A stretch of DNA of 64,000 bases from Acinetobacter brisouisimilis (GCF_000368265.1 NZ_KB851219.1:783486-847485); one strand, 5' to 3'. Positions 55,930-64,000 are shown, numbered from the stretch's first letter. Notes: generated from the letters alone by a model not told the origin. A program made the numbers and translations.

Positions 55930-57102
55930 TTACAAAGCGGCTTTAAAAATATCTACAACTTGAGCATGTGTTGCTTTACGTGGGTTAGTCAACATACAAG
56001 CATCTTTCTGAGCATTTTCAGCCATAACATCAAGATCTTCAGTTTTTACACCAAGCTCAGTCAAGCCTGAAGGAATACCGATAGAAGAAGACAATTCGCG
56101 GATTGCAGCGATTGCAGCATAAGCAGCTTCAGTCACAGTTAGACCATGAGTATTTACACCCATCAAGTGCGCAATACGTGCATAACGATCAGGACAAGCA
56201 ATCAGGTTAAACTCACAAACGTGTGGTAGAAGTACCGCGTTACATACACCGTGTGGCAAGTTATAGAAACCGCCTAACTGGTGAGCCATTGCGTGTACAT
56301 AACCTAATGATGCATTGTTGAATGCCATACCTGCAAGGTACTGTGCATAGCTCATTGCATCACGCGCTTCAAGGTTTTGACCATTGGCAACCGCAGGGCG
56401 TAACCATTCACTGATCATGGTAATGGCTTTTTCAGCACATGCATCTGTAATTGGGTTTGCAGCAGTAGAAACATAAGCTTCAACAGCGTGCGTCAAGGCA
56501 TCCATACCTGTTGCAGCAGTCAAGCTTGCTGGCTTAGCAATCATGAGTTTAGGATCGTCGATTGCAATCAGTGGAGTACAACGCCAGTCTACAATTGCCA
56601 TTTTAACGTGAGTATCAGTGTTGGTAATGATACAGAAACGAGTCATTTCTGAAGCAGTACCTGCAGTTGTATTGATTGCGATTAACGGCGTCATTGGAAC
56701 TGTACTTTTGTCAATACCTTCGTAATCACGAATATGACCGCCACCTGCAGTAACAAGGCCAATACCTTTTGCACAGTCGTGTGAAGAACCGCCACCGAGT
56801 GAAACGATAAAATCACAACCATTGTCAACGTATTCTTTTACGCCGTTGTGTACGTTAATGTCAGTTGGGTTTGGTTCTGCGCCTGGGAAAATATGGCTCT
56901 CTACACCAGCATCTGTTAAGTATTGAGCAATTGTGTCTGCTACACCAAACTTAAATAAACCTTGGTCAGTAACAATCAGTGCTTTTTTTGCACCTAAATT
57001 TTGCGCTTTAGTTCCGATTTCTTTGGCACAACCTGGTCCAAATAAAGACACGCAAGGGATGTAAAAACCGTTAGTTTGGTCAGCAATATTTTTAAAAGCC
57101 AT
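55930..57102 (-). CDS. Iron-containing (group III) alcohol dehydrogenase
   Basis: 390 residues. NAD-binding GGGSSHDCAKGIGL near residue 98; metal ligands in GMDALTHAVEAYVS (second ligand His), SLGYVHAMAHQLGGFYNLPHGVCN (in part) and the Asp of the preceding KPASLTAATGMD segment. Family of YiaY/AdhB/MDH-type enzymes oxidising short primary alcohols. AAGGAA is 8 bases before ATG 57102; the frame is open 20 codons upstream. With the ExaC-type ALDH it would turn ethanol to acetate. Promoter carries three AGGTAGGT-type repeats. Confidence 0.92.
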   Translation of the reverse strand: MAFKNIADQTNGFYIPCVSLFGPGCAKEIGTKAQNLGAKKALIVTDQGLFKFGVADTIAQYLTDAGVESHIFPGAEPNPTDINVHNGVKEYVDNGCDFIVSLGGGSSHDCAKGIGLVTAGGGHIRDYEGIDKSTVPMTPLIAINTTAGTASEMTRFCIITNTDTHVKMAIVDWRCTPLIAIDDPKLMIAKPASLTAATGMDALTHAVEAYVSTAANPITDACAEKAITMISEWLRPAVANGQNLEARDAMSYAQYLAGMAFNNASLGYVHAMAHQLGGFYNLPHGVCNAVLLPHVCEFNLIACPDRYARIAHLMGVNTHGLTVTEAAYAAIAAIRELSSSIGIPSGLTELGVKTEDLDVMAENAQKDACMLTNPRKATHAQVVDIFKAAL

Positions 57103-57193
57103 GGAGCGATTCCTTCTTCCATTATTCCATTGTGTTCTTTTGTAGGCGATTAACTTCACCATGTCGCTAGTATTGTTAGCTGCTCTAAAATTT

Positions 57194-57234
57194 CCTACCT
57201 ACCAAATACCTACCAACATTTTATTAGGTAGGTT
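57194..57234. promoter_or_regulatory. Repeated ACCTACC units upstream of Fe-ADH
   Basis: TACCTACCAA occurs at 57196-57205 and 57207-57216, spaced 11 bases, and the same unit is inverted as AGGTAGGTT at 57226-57234. This lies 94-132 bases upstream of the minus-strand ADH start, in the activator position. Three helically phased copies strongly suggest a cooperative regulator site. Confidence 0.6.
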
Positions 57235-57412
57235 GTCTAATTATATCTTTAATTTTAAATGATTTAATTTTTATTTGTTGCAAAAAGCTAAGTAAAAAAC
57301 TCAGGTTTTTACTGGATTTATAAAGTAAAAAAATAACACTTCAAACAGGAAATTTCCCTTATGTTTAGAAACTGGTTAAGCTATGTCAGATTGTTGAGAT
57401 TTTGATGGGCTT

Positions 57413-59128
57413 ATGAAACAAGAGACGGCGCTGAAACTTTTAAAAGCAGGCGAAAATGTTTTTTTAACGGGTTCGGCTGGTGCGGGTAAAACTTATACAC
57501 TTAATCAATATATTCAATATCTTAAAATAAGAAAAGTACCCGTTGCTATTACTGCATCGACAGGTATTGCAGCAACGCATATGAACGGTATGACCATCCA
57601 TACTTGGGCGGGTATTGGGATTAAAGATACGCTGAGCGATGATAACCTAAAGCGTATGAAAGAGCGTAAATACCTAAAAGAGCATCTGGAAAATACGCAG
57701 GTGCTGATTATTGATGAAATTTCGATGTTACATGCCAAACAGTTAAATTTGGTCAATCAGGTTTTAAAATATTTTAAAGAAAGTGACGAAGCATTTGGTG
57801 GTATACAGGTCGTGGTTGCTGGAGATTTTTTCCAGTTGCCACCTGTCAGTAAAAATGAAGAACGTAACCGTGATAAATTCTGTTTTATGTCAGAGGCTTG
57901 GGTTGAAGCAAAATTTCGGGTTTGTTATTTGACTGAGCAGCATCGTCAAGATGATGAAACTTTAAACCAGATTTTAAATGCGATTCGGGCGCAGGACTTA
58001 CAGCATAATCATATACAAGCCTTGACCAGTGTACGCCAGCAAGATATTGGTGAAACCTTTACCCGTTTGTACACCCATAATCTGGATGTTGATAACTTGA
58101 ACTTTCAACATTTAAATGAGATTGATGGCGAAAGTCACCAGTTTAATGCGGTGCTTGATGGTAATGAAAAACTGCTGGAAACTTTAAAATCTTCTGTGCG
58201 TGCTCCAGAAGAACTGACCTTGAAAAAAAATGCCAAGGTCATGTTTGTTAAAAATAATTTTGACATGGGATATATCAATGGCAGCTTGGGTGAAGTCATT
58301 GGTTTTGAGGAAGACGATGAACATGGCTTATTGCCTAAAGTTCAACTGAGCGATGGTTCGGTACTTTTGGTTGAGCCTGAAACTTGGTCAGTTGAAAATG
58401 ATGCAGGCAAAGTGATTGCCAGTTTTCAGCAAATTCCACTGCGTTTGGCATGGGCAATTACCATTCATAAAAGTCAGGGTATGACGTTAGAAGCCGCCGA
58501 AATTAACCTGAGTCATACCTTTGAAAAAGGTCAGGGTTATGTGGCACTGTCCCGTTTAAAATCTTTAGAAGGCTTGCGTTTGACGGGATTTAACGATCAG
58601 GCATTGGAACTCGACAGTTTAGCCATAAAAGCCGATCGCCGTTTTCAGGAACTTTCGGAGGAAGCTGAGCAGCATTTTGCCAATATCGATTTGACTGCGC
58701 AGCATCAAACATTTATCCGACACTGTGGTGGCACGCTCAACCCCAGTGAAATTGCACGTAATGAACGCAAGTTCGCCAAAAATGCCGATAAAAATAGTTA
58801 TGCCAGCAGTACTTTGGACGAAACCAAAGAGCTGTTTGAAAATGGCTATGAGATTGTGGATATCGCACAGGAACGTGGCTTGACGCCTGCCACGATTATT
58901 AATCATTTGGCACGATTACATAAAGAGCAGGGGCTTGATATTTCTGTGGCACATCCTGGAGATGAAGTGGTTGAGCAAGTTCGCAAGATTTATAAGCGCT
59001 TGAAAAAAGGACAACGTTCTGAAAACTTTAATGAAGATGGTTCGATTAAGTTGCGTCCAATTGTTGAAGCAACCCAACCGAAAATGGGCTATGATCAAGT
59101 AAGATTAGCCTTACTCTTTATCGAATAA
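57413..59128 (+). CDS. PIF1-like SF1B DNA helicase
   Basis: 571 residues. Motif I GSAGAGKT (20-27), Ia ITASTGIAATHMNG, II IIDEISML (Asp101, Glu102), III GDFFQLPP (137-144), LTEQHRQ, and V/VI TIHKSQGMTLEAAEI and GYVALSRL. This is the PIF1/RecD-like 5'-3' helicase group. After the helicase core (to ~410) a C-terminal part of ~150 residues includes a helix-turn-helix-like repeat (TKELFENGYEIVDIAQERGLTPATIINHL, in part), like the RQC/HTH modules on some bacterial helicases. It probably clears structured DNA or supports recombination. No strong ribosome-binding site; ATG 57413. Confidence 0.88.
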   Translation: MKQETALKLLKAGENVFLTGSAGAGKTYTLNQYIQYLKIRKVPVAITASTGIAATHMNGMTIHTWAGIGIKDTLSDDNLKRMKERKYLKEHLENTQVLIIDEISMLHAKQLNLVNQVLKYFKESDEAFGGIQVVVAGDFFQLPPVSKNEERNRDKFCFMSEAWVEAKFRVCYLTEQHRQDDETLNQILNAIRAQDLQHNHIQALTSVRQQDIGETFTRLYTHNLDVDNLNFQHLNEIDGESHQFNAVLDGNEKLLETLKSSVRAPEELTLKKNAKVMFVKNNFDMGYINGSLGEVIGFEEDDEHGLLPKVQLSDGSVLLVEPETWSVENDAGKVIASFQQIPLRLAWAITIHKSQGMTLEAAEINLSHTFEKGQGYVALSRLKSLEGLRLTGFNDQALELDSLAIKADRRFQELSEEAEQHFANIDLTAQHQTFIRHCGGTLNPSEIARNERKFAKNADKNSYASSTLDETKELFENGYEIVDIAQERGLTPATIINHLARLHKEQGLDISVAHPGDEVVEQVRKIYKRLKKGQRSENFNEDGSIKLRPIVEATQPKMGYDQVRLALLFIE

Positions 59129-59141
59129 AAAGGACAAGCGT

Positions 59142-59507
59142 ATGCCACATTTAGTGATTGGATATTCACGTAACATTCATAACTTGAGTCAGGAAAAACT
59201 CCTTAAACATGTGAATCATCAACTGATTGCAACAGGGTTATTTCAAGCGAAAGACCTGAAATCGCGGATTCATAAAGACGAAGTATTTGTGATTGGGGAC
59301 AATGACGATACTCAAGGTTATATTCATGCACAATTATCGGTGTTAAGTGGGCGAACCGAAGAACAAAAGCAGCAACTGAGTCAGATTTTGCTACAGGCTT
59401 TGCTGAGTTTTAAAGATTATGAAGCTTATACACTCTCGGTACAGGTGTGTGCAGAAATTTTGGAAATGCCACAAAACCAGTATGCGAAACAAAGTATTCA
59501 ATATTAA
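59142..59507 (+). CDS. CHMI-family tautomerase (5-carboxymethyl-2-hydroxymuconate isomerase-like)
   Basis: 121 residues, small tautomerase-superfamily protein. PHLVIGYSRNI after the initiator Met gives Pro1 as catalytic base, and SVLSGRTEEQKQQLSQIL is the second family segment. True CHMI (HpcD) isomerises an intermediate of homoprotocatechuate breakdown, but no hpc genes are near, so the substrate is unknown. AAAGGA lies 8 bases before ATG and the gene is 13 bases behind the helicase, so the two are co-transcribed up to a terminator at 59513. Confidence 0.85.
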   Translation: MPHLVIGYSRNIHNLSQEKLLKHVNHQLIATGLFQAKDLKSRIHKDEVFVIGDNDDTQGYIHAQLSVLSGRTEEQKQQLSQILLQALLSFKDYEAYTLSVQVCAEILEMPQNQYAKQSIQY

Positions 59508-59512
59508 TCAAT

Positions 59513-59546
59513 AGGGTGGAGTACAGTCTCCACCCTTTGTTTTTTA
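59513..59546 (+). terminator. Terminator behind helicase-CHMI
   Basis: AGGGTGGAG (59513-59521), TACAGT loop, CTCCACCCT (59528-59536), then TTGTTTTTT. It reaches the stop region of the convergent LysE gene. Confidence 0.9.
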
Positions 59547-60170
59547 GTTTTTATACAATCCTAAACGCAGCCCTAGCATAATAAAAATACTGCCGCTCAA
59601 ATAACGAAATATATGTTGTCCACGTGCCGAAGTTTTTAATTTTTTCAGAATCAAATCTGCAAAAAACACACAAACTACATCGGCTGAACTAAAAGCCAAA
59701 TTGACGATCGTACCAAGAATCAAAAACTGTAACCAAATTGGAAATGTGGCCTGAGCATCAATGAATTGAGGTAAAAAAGCGAGATAGAAAATAGCAGTTT
59801 TGGGGTTAAGGATTTCAACCCAAATACTTTCAGAAAAAGCACGTTGTTGCTGATGGTTCGGTAAATCTGAATACGGTTTTGAGTTACGGGCAAGCAGCAG
59901 TTTTAGTCCAAGCCAAATGAGCCAAAGAGCACCACAGGTTTTGACCAGTGTATAGGCGATGGGAATAGCATGAAATAAAATCGTCAAACCTGTTGCAGCA
60001 ATTATGATATGGGCATACCCACCAAAATGAATCCCTAGAGATGCCATGAGCCCTGCCTTGCGTCCGCGAGCAAGAGTTTGTGCTGCGGTATATAACATGG
60101 CAGGGCCAGGTAGATAGGCAAAAATTAAGGTGGTGAGCAGGAATGTACTGAGTAATTGGAATGAGGGCAT
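59544..60170 (-). CDS. LysE-family amino acid exporter
   Basis: 208 residues with five to six membrane helices. LPGPAMLYTAAQTLARGRKAGLMASLGIHFGG (in part) is the RhtB/LysE signature, and EILNPKTAIFYLAFLPQFID is the second conserved stretch. Members export lysine, homoserine, threonine or other small amino acids; the substrate cannot be read from sequence. AGGAAG is 7 bases before the ATG. It faces the helicase-CHMI pair and shares the terminator region. Confidence 0.88.
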   Translation of the reverse strand: MPSFQLLSTFLLTTLIFAYLPGPAMLYTAAQTLARGRKAGLMASLGIHFGGYAHIIIAATGLTILFHAIPIAYTLVKTCGALWLIWLGLKLLLARNSKPYSDLPNHQQQRAFSESIWVEILNPKTAIFYLAFLPQFIDAQATFPIWLQFLILGTIVNLAFSSADVVCVFFADLILKKLKTSARGQHIFRYLSGSIFIMLGLRLGLYKN

Positions 60171-60221
60171 TTTATTCTTCCTGTTATTTTGCCCAAATTC
60201 TACACATAAATGCTCGATTTC

Positions 60222-61040
60222 CTAGCCCAACAATTCAATATCTGCATATTGCACTATTTTCTTCGCATTCAAACTGAATAATTCATCCATAAATGCCACA
60301 GAAAATTGCCCAATCAGTGGTGCGCGTTCAGCAGCTAGTTGTCCTGCAATCGCAAAATGTACATGTGCTGCAACGCAAGCAGGCATTGGTGAAGTCACAG
60401 AACAATAAGCCGCGATCAATGCACCTAAAGCGCAACCTGTTGCCGTCACTTTTGGTTGTAGTGCTGAACCGCCATTGATTTTGATCACTTGACTGGTTTC
60501 ATGACTCAAAATGTAGTCGCTTGCTCCCGAGATTGCAACACAGTCACAATGCTGCAATAAATTCTGAGCCTGTGCATAAACAGCATCACTGCTGAGCGTG
60601 CTATCGACACCTTTAGATGAACTTTGATTTCCTGCCAAAGTGCTGATTTCAGAAGCATTGCCACGAATAACTGTCGGGTGATATTGTAGTAGAACATCGA
60701 CCATGTCACTGCGCCATTTTAAAACTGTGCTATAGCCGACAGGGTCAAGTACCCACGGTTTTTGATGTTGCTGAGCGGTTTCAGCCGAAATTTGCATGGC
60801 TTGCATTTGTTGTTCAGTCGGTGTGCCCAGATTAATACTGAGTGCTGAACTAATTTGAGTAAAACTTTGTGCTTCAAACGGGTTATCAATCATGGCAGGC
60901 GACGCACCACAGGCGAGCAAGACATTTGCGGCATAGTTGCTGGCAACCTGATTGGTTATACATTGTACCAGTGGTGTATTTGCCTGTAATTTTTGCCAAG
61001 CTTCAATCACTTGTTCAATCAAAAATGAGCGTTCAAGCAT
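60222..61040 (-). CDS. thiM: Hydroxyethylthiazole kinase
   Basis: Phosphorylates 4-methyl-5-(2-hydroxyethyl)thiazole for thiamine salvage. 272 residues, ribokinase-like fold. PLVQCITNQVASNYAANVLLACGASPAMID (in part) is the N-terminal family signature; the catalytic cysteine is in ATGCALGALIAAY. AGGA lies 8 bases upstream of the ATG. Lies 27 bases behind the zinc-ribbon gene on the same strand; no TPP riboswitch or other thi gene is visible nearby, so thiamine control is not evident. Confidence 0.95.
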   Translation of the reverse strand: MLERSFLIEQVIEAWQKLQANTPLVQCITNQVASNYAANVLLACGASPAMIDNPFEAQSFTQISSALSINLGTPTEQQMQAMQISAETAQQHQKPWVLDPVGYSTVLKWRSDMVDVLLQYHPTVIRGNASEISTLAGNQSSSKGVDSTLSSDAVYAQAQNLLQHCDCVAISGASDYILSHETSQVIKINGGSALQPKVTATGCALGALIAAYCSVTSPMPACVAAHVHFAIAGQLAAERAPLIGQFSVAFMDELFSLNAKKIVQYADIELLG

Positions 61041-61067
61041 AAAAATGTCCTGTGAATTTCTTGATGT

Positions 61068-62222
61068 TTAATGAGTAAAATAATGATCCTGATGCTGGCA
61101 TTTGCGGCAGGTCAGTGTCACGTAATCCCCTGCATCGTATTCGACATCCAGTTCATTTGAACCGCAGTGCATACAGCGTTTGTCAGAGTAAAAATTTAGG
61201 CGAGGCTGGATTTTTTTCCACAGATGCCAGATGGGTTGGCTAAAAATGCGCTGATCATAATTGAGAAAGCGAAAATATAAAATCTGGCTCATTTTGCTGA
61301 TGGGTAAATGCTCAGGTCGTGGAAAACTTGGCGTTTCCCATTTTTCAGCAATGGCACGCTCACGATACTGGGTAATGGTTTTTTTCAGGCGATGGGTATT
61401 AATAAAGCCGTCATTTCGTGCTGCCAAGGCTTTTTGTTCATATAAATACAGCAGTGCAGTATGTGCCAAATAAAAAATCTGTTCCAGAGCAAGACTTTCT
61501 AACAACCGATAACAGAGCTGTTGAAAGGATGCATGCGAAGTAAACTGGACCTGCCACATCTTACAGATCGACTGAATAAACTGGATAATTTCCTGATAGA
61601 GCAATTCATACAATACCGCTTTTACTTCTTCACTACTTTTAAATGGAATACCTAACGTCAGGTTGAAATAAAACCAATGTCGCAGTTGCTGAGTGATACT
61701 AAACAGGCTTGGTTCACTGTAACCATCCAAACGGACATTTAAATAAAATGAAGTCGGTTCATCACTGGCAGTAGTGGCAGAGAAGATTTGCTCTTTTTGC
61801 AGTTGTTTTGCCAGTTGTTGCTGAAAATGATAATTTGGCGAAATATTGGAAAACTTGATTTTCTCCCAGTGAATATATTCATCGTGTTGAGAGTCTTCAC
61901 GCACATAGTCATCGAGTAGTGCAAGTAAAAATAGTTTTTTGAGCAAACTCAACTGTTCTAGAGAGGGAACAATCAGATCTTTTTTTCGGTATTTTTGCAG
62001 TTCTTGTTGACGCGTTTCTTTTAGAATTTTTTTACGTTGCTGGCTACAACGGGCACAGTGACAAGTAAAGTTGCCTGTTGGGAAGACTCTATGTTCACAG
62101 TGGCTACATTGATAAAATTGAATGTCTTGATCAAATTGTTCCGCATCTACCCAAAACATGGCAGCATGACAAAGCGGGCAAAGTGTGCTGGCATCGAGTT
62201 GTTTATTTAAAACCTGAAACAA
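61068..62222 (-). CDS. Double zinc-ribbon hypothetical protein
   Basis: 384 residues, not recognised. The N-terminus has CPLC (C15, C18), CSHC (C39, C42) and CHCARC (C54, C56, C59); the C-terminus has CMHC (C350, C353) and CRKC (C372, C375). So two zinc ribbons frame a ~280-residue helical body rich in aromatic residues (LHTALLYLYEQKALAARN-type). Such architecture occurs in nucleic-acid binding proteins. It starts at TTG 62222; the frame is open to a stop about 14 codons upstream with no ATG. It precedes thiM by 27 bases but has no evident link with thiamine. Confidence 0.7.
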   Translation of the reverse strand: MFQVLNKQLDASTLCPLCHAAMFWVDAEQFDQDIQFYQCSHCEHRVFPTGNFTCHCARCSQQRKKILKETRQQELQKYRKKDLIVPSLEQLSLLKKLFLLALLDDYVREDSQHDEYIHWEKIKFSNISPNYHFQQQLAKQLQKEQIFSATTASDEPTSFYLNVRLDGYSEPSLFSITQQLRHWFYFNLTLGIPFKSSEEVKAVLYELLYQEIIQFIQSICKMWQVQFTSHASFQQLCYRLLESLALEQIFYLAHTALLYLYEQKALAARNDGFINTHRLKKTITQYRERAIAEKWETPSFPRPEHLPISKMSQILYFRFLNYDQRIFSQPIWHLWKKIQPRLNFYSDKRCMHCGSNELDVEYDAGDYVTLTCRKCQHQDHYFTH

Positions 62223-62288
62223 GGCAATGACCCATTCAAATAATCGCTGAACCCAAAATTATACACCGCCTGCCATAAAAAATATGCG

Positions 62289-62313
62289 AAAAAAAGCCAG
62301 TCATAGACTGGCT
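62289..62313 (-). terminator. Terminator of the 62325 gene
   Basis: AGCCAGTC (62295-62302), ATA loop, GACTGGCT (62306-62313); six A precede on the plus strand, giving a U run on the minus transcript. 12 bases after the stop. Confidence 0.9.
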
Positions 62314-62324
62314 CTAGAGAGGGA

Positions 62325-62582
62325 TTATACGGGGCAAGGGAACCTGTCGTCATATTGTCCAAGTTTTTTGGCAACAATCATGGCTTGAACTTTTTTTTGC
62401 GGTACTCTGACTTTGCCACAGTCATCGTACAGATTAATAAGTAAAGTCACATCTTGCTCATTGAGAGAAAGCCCTTCACTGGTCATAAATAGGGCAATCA
62501 CTTGATGCTGAATACCCGCTTTATGCAAGCAGTGTAAGGCTTTGAGGTTTTCAGCACGGTAGATTTGGTCTTTAATTGTCAT
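62325..62582 (-). CDS. Small hypothetical protein, strong ribosome-binding site
   Basis: 85 residues from ATG 62582, MTIKDQIYRAENLKALHCL. AAGGAGGT, 8 bases upstream, is an ideal Shine-Dalgarno sequence and decides this start over ATG 62612. Soluble, with two helical parts (LKALHCLHKAGIQHQVIALF, LNEQDVTLLINLYDDCGK). The family is unknown. Single gene with its own terminator, so it is likely expressed. Confidence 0.7.
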   Translation of the reverse strand: MTIKDQIYRAENLKALHCLHKAGIQHQVIALFMTSEGLSLNEQDVTLLINLYDDCGKVRVPQKKVQAMIVAKKLGQYDDRFPCPV

Positions 62583-62956
62583 TGTCGCTGACCTCCTTAA
62601 AGAGAACCTCATTCTACTTTGACATAAATTATCTGAATTTCCACGTGAAGAAATGTAAGAATGCGAAAAGTATAGTAATTACAAATGTCAAGATTATTTT
62701 TTGAATGTAACGAAATATATTGCATTGTTTTCATTCCCGAGTTTTATTTCTTTTATGTTGATTGGCATAAACTTTAATTTTTCTCAGGGAGTCAAAATCA
62801 GGTCTGAATCACGATGTAAGAAGGTTATTAATTTTTTTATATTTTTTATTATAAATAAATATAAATTTCAATTGGTTATTTTGTAATAGTTAAAATGTAT
62901 ATAATATCTATTATGATAGGCAACCGAATGCTTAACAATAAAATAGGATTGAATCT
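62583..62956. other. Intergenic region between divergent small genes
   Basis: About 370 bases, extremely A/T rich, with the promoters of both flanking genes. A 61-codon frame at 62701-62886 begins with a non-ATG start, has no ribosome-binding site and a Phe/Ile/Lys-dominated composition; I treat it as spurious. Confidence 0.5.
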
Positions 62957-63325
62957 ATGTTGACTACTTTAAAAAAAATGACGTGTGGAATGATGATTTT
63001 ATTCTGCTGTAAAAGTAGTTATGCGGAATTAAATGCTGAATTGAAACAGAGTATTGGGCAAAACTGTCAAGAAAAATCTGAAATAGCGGCCAACGTGATG
63101 GTTGAGCGTCAAAGTGGAAAAGAGTTTGTTGAGATGGTACAAACGGCTGCTGCGATGCAAAAAAATGCCGTAACTAATGATCAGCACGCGCTTGCTCAAT
63201 TTTATGCAGCACTCGCTTTAAAAGTATCGCGTCAACCTGTGGAAAGTAGTAATTCTGCCAAACAAGCAAAAATTGGAGAATTGCGTCAGCTTGTTTTAAG
63301 TTCTTGTCAGAACAAGCAGATCTAA
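62957..63325 (+). CDS. Small secreted hypothetical protein
   Basis: 122 residues. Signal peptide MLTTLKKMTCGMMILFCCKSSYA with cleavage after SYA; a lipobox is possible around FCCKSS but the position of Cys is not convincing. The mature part is helical and Gln/Ala rich with two cysteines (QNCQEK, SSCQNK) that could pair in the periplasm. Not recognised. AGGA is 9 bases before ATG. Confidence 0.65.
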   Translation: MLTTLKKMTCGMMILFCCKSSYAELNAELKQSIGQNCQEKSEIAANVMVERQSGKEFVEMVQTAAAMQKNAVTNDQHALAQFYAALALKVSRQPVESSNSAKQAKIGELRQLVLSSCQNKQI

Positions 63326-63473
63326 CGATTTGATTTCTTCGTTTTCATCTAGCCTGCTTTAATTAAGATTAAAGTAGGTTTTGTATGTAGTGTTCTAAAG
63401 CATTTATGTTATGCGAGTGAACTGATCATTTTTAATGAGAAATTGCAGATTCAGAGCTTAAAGGGTTTCTGAT

Positions 63474-63746
63474 TTACTTATACCAAGTTGCTACACCATG
63501 ATGTCTTGAACATGTTCCACGATGGTGTTTGCTAAAGCTGTATGAGCCATCACGACATTTTGCAGAAGCTCCATTTGGACGTTTACCATTTTTACTATGT
63601 GCTGGTGAATGGACAATACGACCATTTACATTGCGGTAGTGATGATGTTCAACTAGGTTTTTCTCATTGGGTTCGCTATAAGGAACATTTTTAGCAAATG
63701 CTGTTGTTGCGAATAATACGATGAATAATAAAGAAATATATTTCAT
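63474..63746 (-). CDS. DUF3761-family small secreted protein
   Basis: 90 residues. Signal peptide MKYISLLFIVLFATTAFA with cleavage before KNVPY. The mature domain is the DUF3761 type: GRIVHSPAHS, then RPNGASAKCRDGSYSFSKHHRGTCSRHHGVATWY (quoted in part), with two cysteines likely to form a disulfide and many Arg, His and Lys. Function unknown; the basic Cys/His pattern is seen next to extracellular nucleases in some proteins. No clear ribosome-binding site. Nearest gene to the CRISPR array. Confidence 0.8.
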   Translation of the reverse strand: MKYISLLFIVLFATTAFAKNVPYSEPNEKNLVEHHHYRNVNGRIVHSPAHSKNGKRPNGASAKCRDGSYSFSKHHRGTCSRHHGVATWYK

Positions 63747-63912
63747 AATAAGGATGTAGATCTTTGTTGGGACTCTAAAAATAATCTTCCTTATTTTAAA
63801 GTTTGTAAATAAAAAATTGGTCGTAATTTACACAAAATGAAATAAATGCGCATGAGTAAAAATTAAAAAATCAGTTTTTTGTTCTCTCTGTGGAGATGCT
63901 TATATCAGTGTA

Positions 63913-64000
63913 TTTTTAAACTGCCTATATGGCAGTGAACATTATGGTCTCGAAATTGAGTTGAATTAGCGCTTTTTAAACTGCCTATATGGCAGTGAAC
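63913..64000 (-). CRISPR. End of a type I-F CRISPR array (two repeats, one spacer)
   Basis: The 28-base repeat is at 63913-63940 and 63973-64000, identical, with a 32-base spacer at 63941-63972; 28 plus 32 is the type I-F geometry. In crRNA sense (minus strand) the repeat starts GTTCACTGCCATATAGGCAG and ends TTTAAAAA, with the CTGCC/GGCAG stem recognised by Cas6f. By this polarity the leader and the cas genes lie to the right, beyond the window, and 63913 is the leader-distal end. No repeat precedes 63913. No cas gene is in the window. Confidence 0.93.

Noticed and set aside
60180..61067. TPP riboswitch at thiM
   Set aside because: Only 27 bases separate thiM from the upstream gene, too short for the THI element, and no conserved CUGAGA core is seen.
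62701..62886. 61-codon frame with hydrophobic composition
   Set aside because: Non-ATG start, no ribosome-binding site, built from A/T-rich codons as expected by chance.
63850..63912. A further CRISPR repeat to the left of 63913
   Set aside because: The expected position one period (60 bases) to the left has no match to the CTGCC/GGCAG stem.

Overview
The window reads as a chromosome segment from an AT-rich gammaproteobacterium, most probably an Acinetobacter species. The reasons are the gene content and order (alr-ridA, ntrBC next to rimO, a pyrH-to-lpxA envelope operon that ends without lpxB), the low-GC codon usage and the type I-F CRISPR repeat at the right edge. The species call is inference from recognised families; no database was searched.

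Layout. 1-2370: 5' part of a DctA-type dicarboxylate symporter, divergent from a glutathione-dependent formaldehyde dehydrogenase (frmA). 2573-9098: housekeeping and single genes (ABC1/UbiB-like kinase, MarR regulator, ychF, GST, LRAT-domain protein, PAP2 phosphatase). 9805-14485: alr-ridA and pepN. 14574-21366: amine and amino-acid catabolism (gamma-aminobutyraldehyde-type ALDH, broken SnoaL-like gene, APC permease) and a LysR-cidA-lrgB locus; two genes here carry single-base frameshifts. 22017-26529: argF, a TetR regulator and ntrC-ntrB. 26892-39224: rimO, then one long colinear run pyrH-frr-uppS-cdsA-dxr-rseP-bamA-skp-lpxD-fabZ-lpxA, which links translation, isoprenoid and phospholipid precursors, outer-membrane protein assembly and lipid A synthesis and ends in a strong terminator.

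39240-47240 is an accessory and decaying block. It starts with a deletion scar that joins the tails of a CoA-transferase subunit gene and a paaY-like gene. It continues with orphan genes, a decayed membrane-protein gene, a rhodanese plus MBL persulfide-dioxygenase pair, a tyrosine integrase, a tRNA with anticodon CAU (by its acceptor stem the lysidine-type Ile tRNA) and further remnants.

47280-50343 is a LysR-controlled cluster (DoxX, glutathionyl-hydroquinone reductase, esterase) that looks like a quinone/electrophile response unit, with a good LysR-type operator. 52903-57102 is an alcohol-oxidation locus: ExaC-like ALDH, an AcoR-like GAF regulator without the AAA+ domain, and an iron-dependent ADH, with repeated candidate operators. 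57413-63746 holds a PIF1-like helicase, a CHMI-like tautomerase, a LysE exporter, thiM beside an unrecognised double zinc-ribbon protein, and small secreted proteins. The last 88 bases are the end of a type I-F CRISPR array that continues to the right.

I did not find a complete unknown multi-gene system. The best leads are the 40-43 kb orphan cluster, the double zinc-ribbon protein, the GAF-only alcohol regulator with its helically phased repeats, and the CRISPR array leaving the window.
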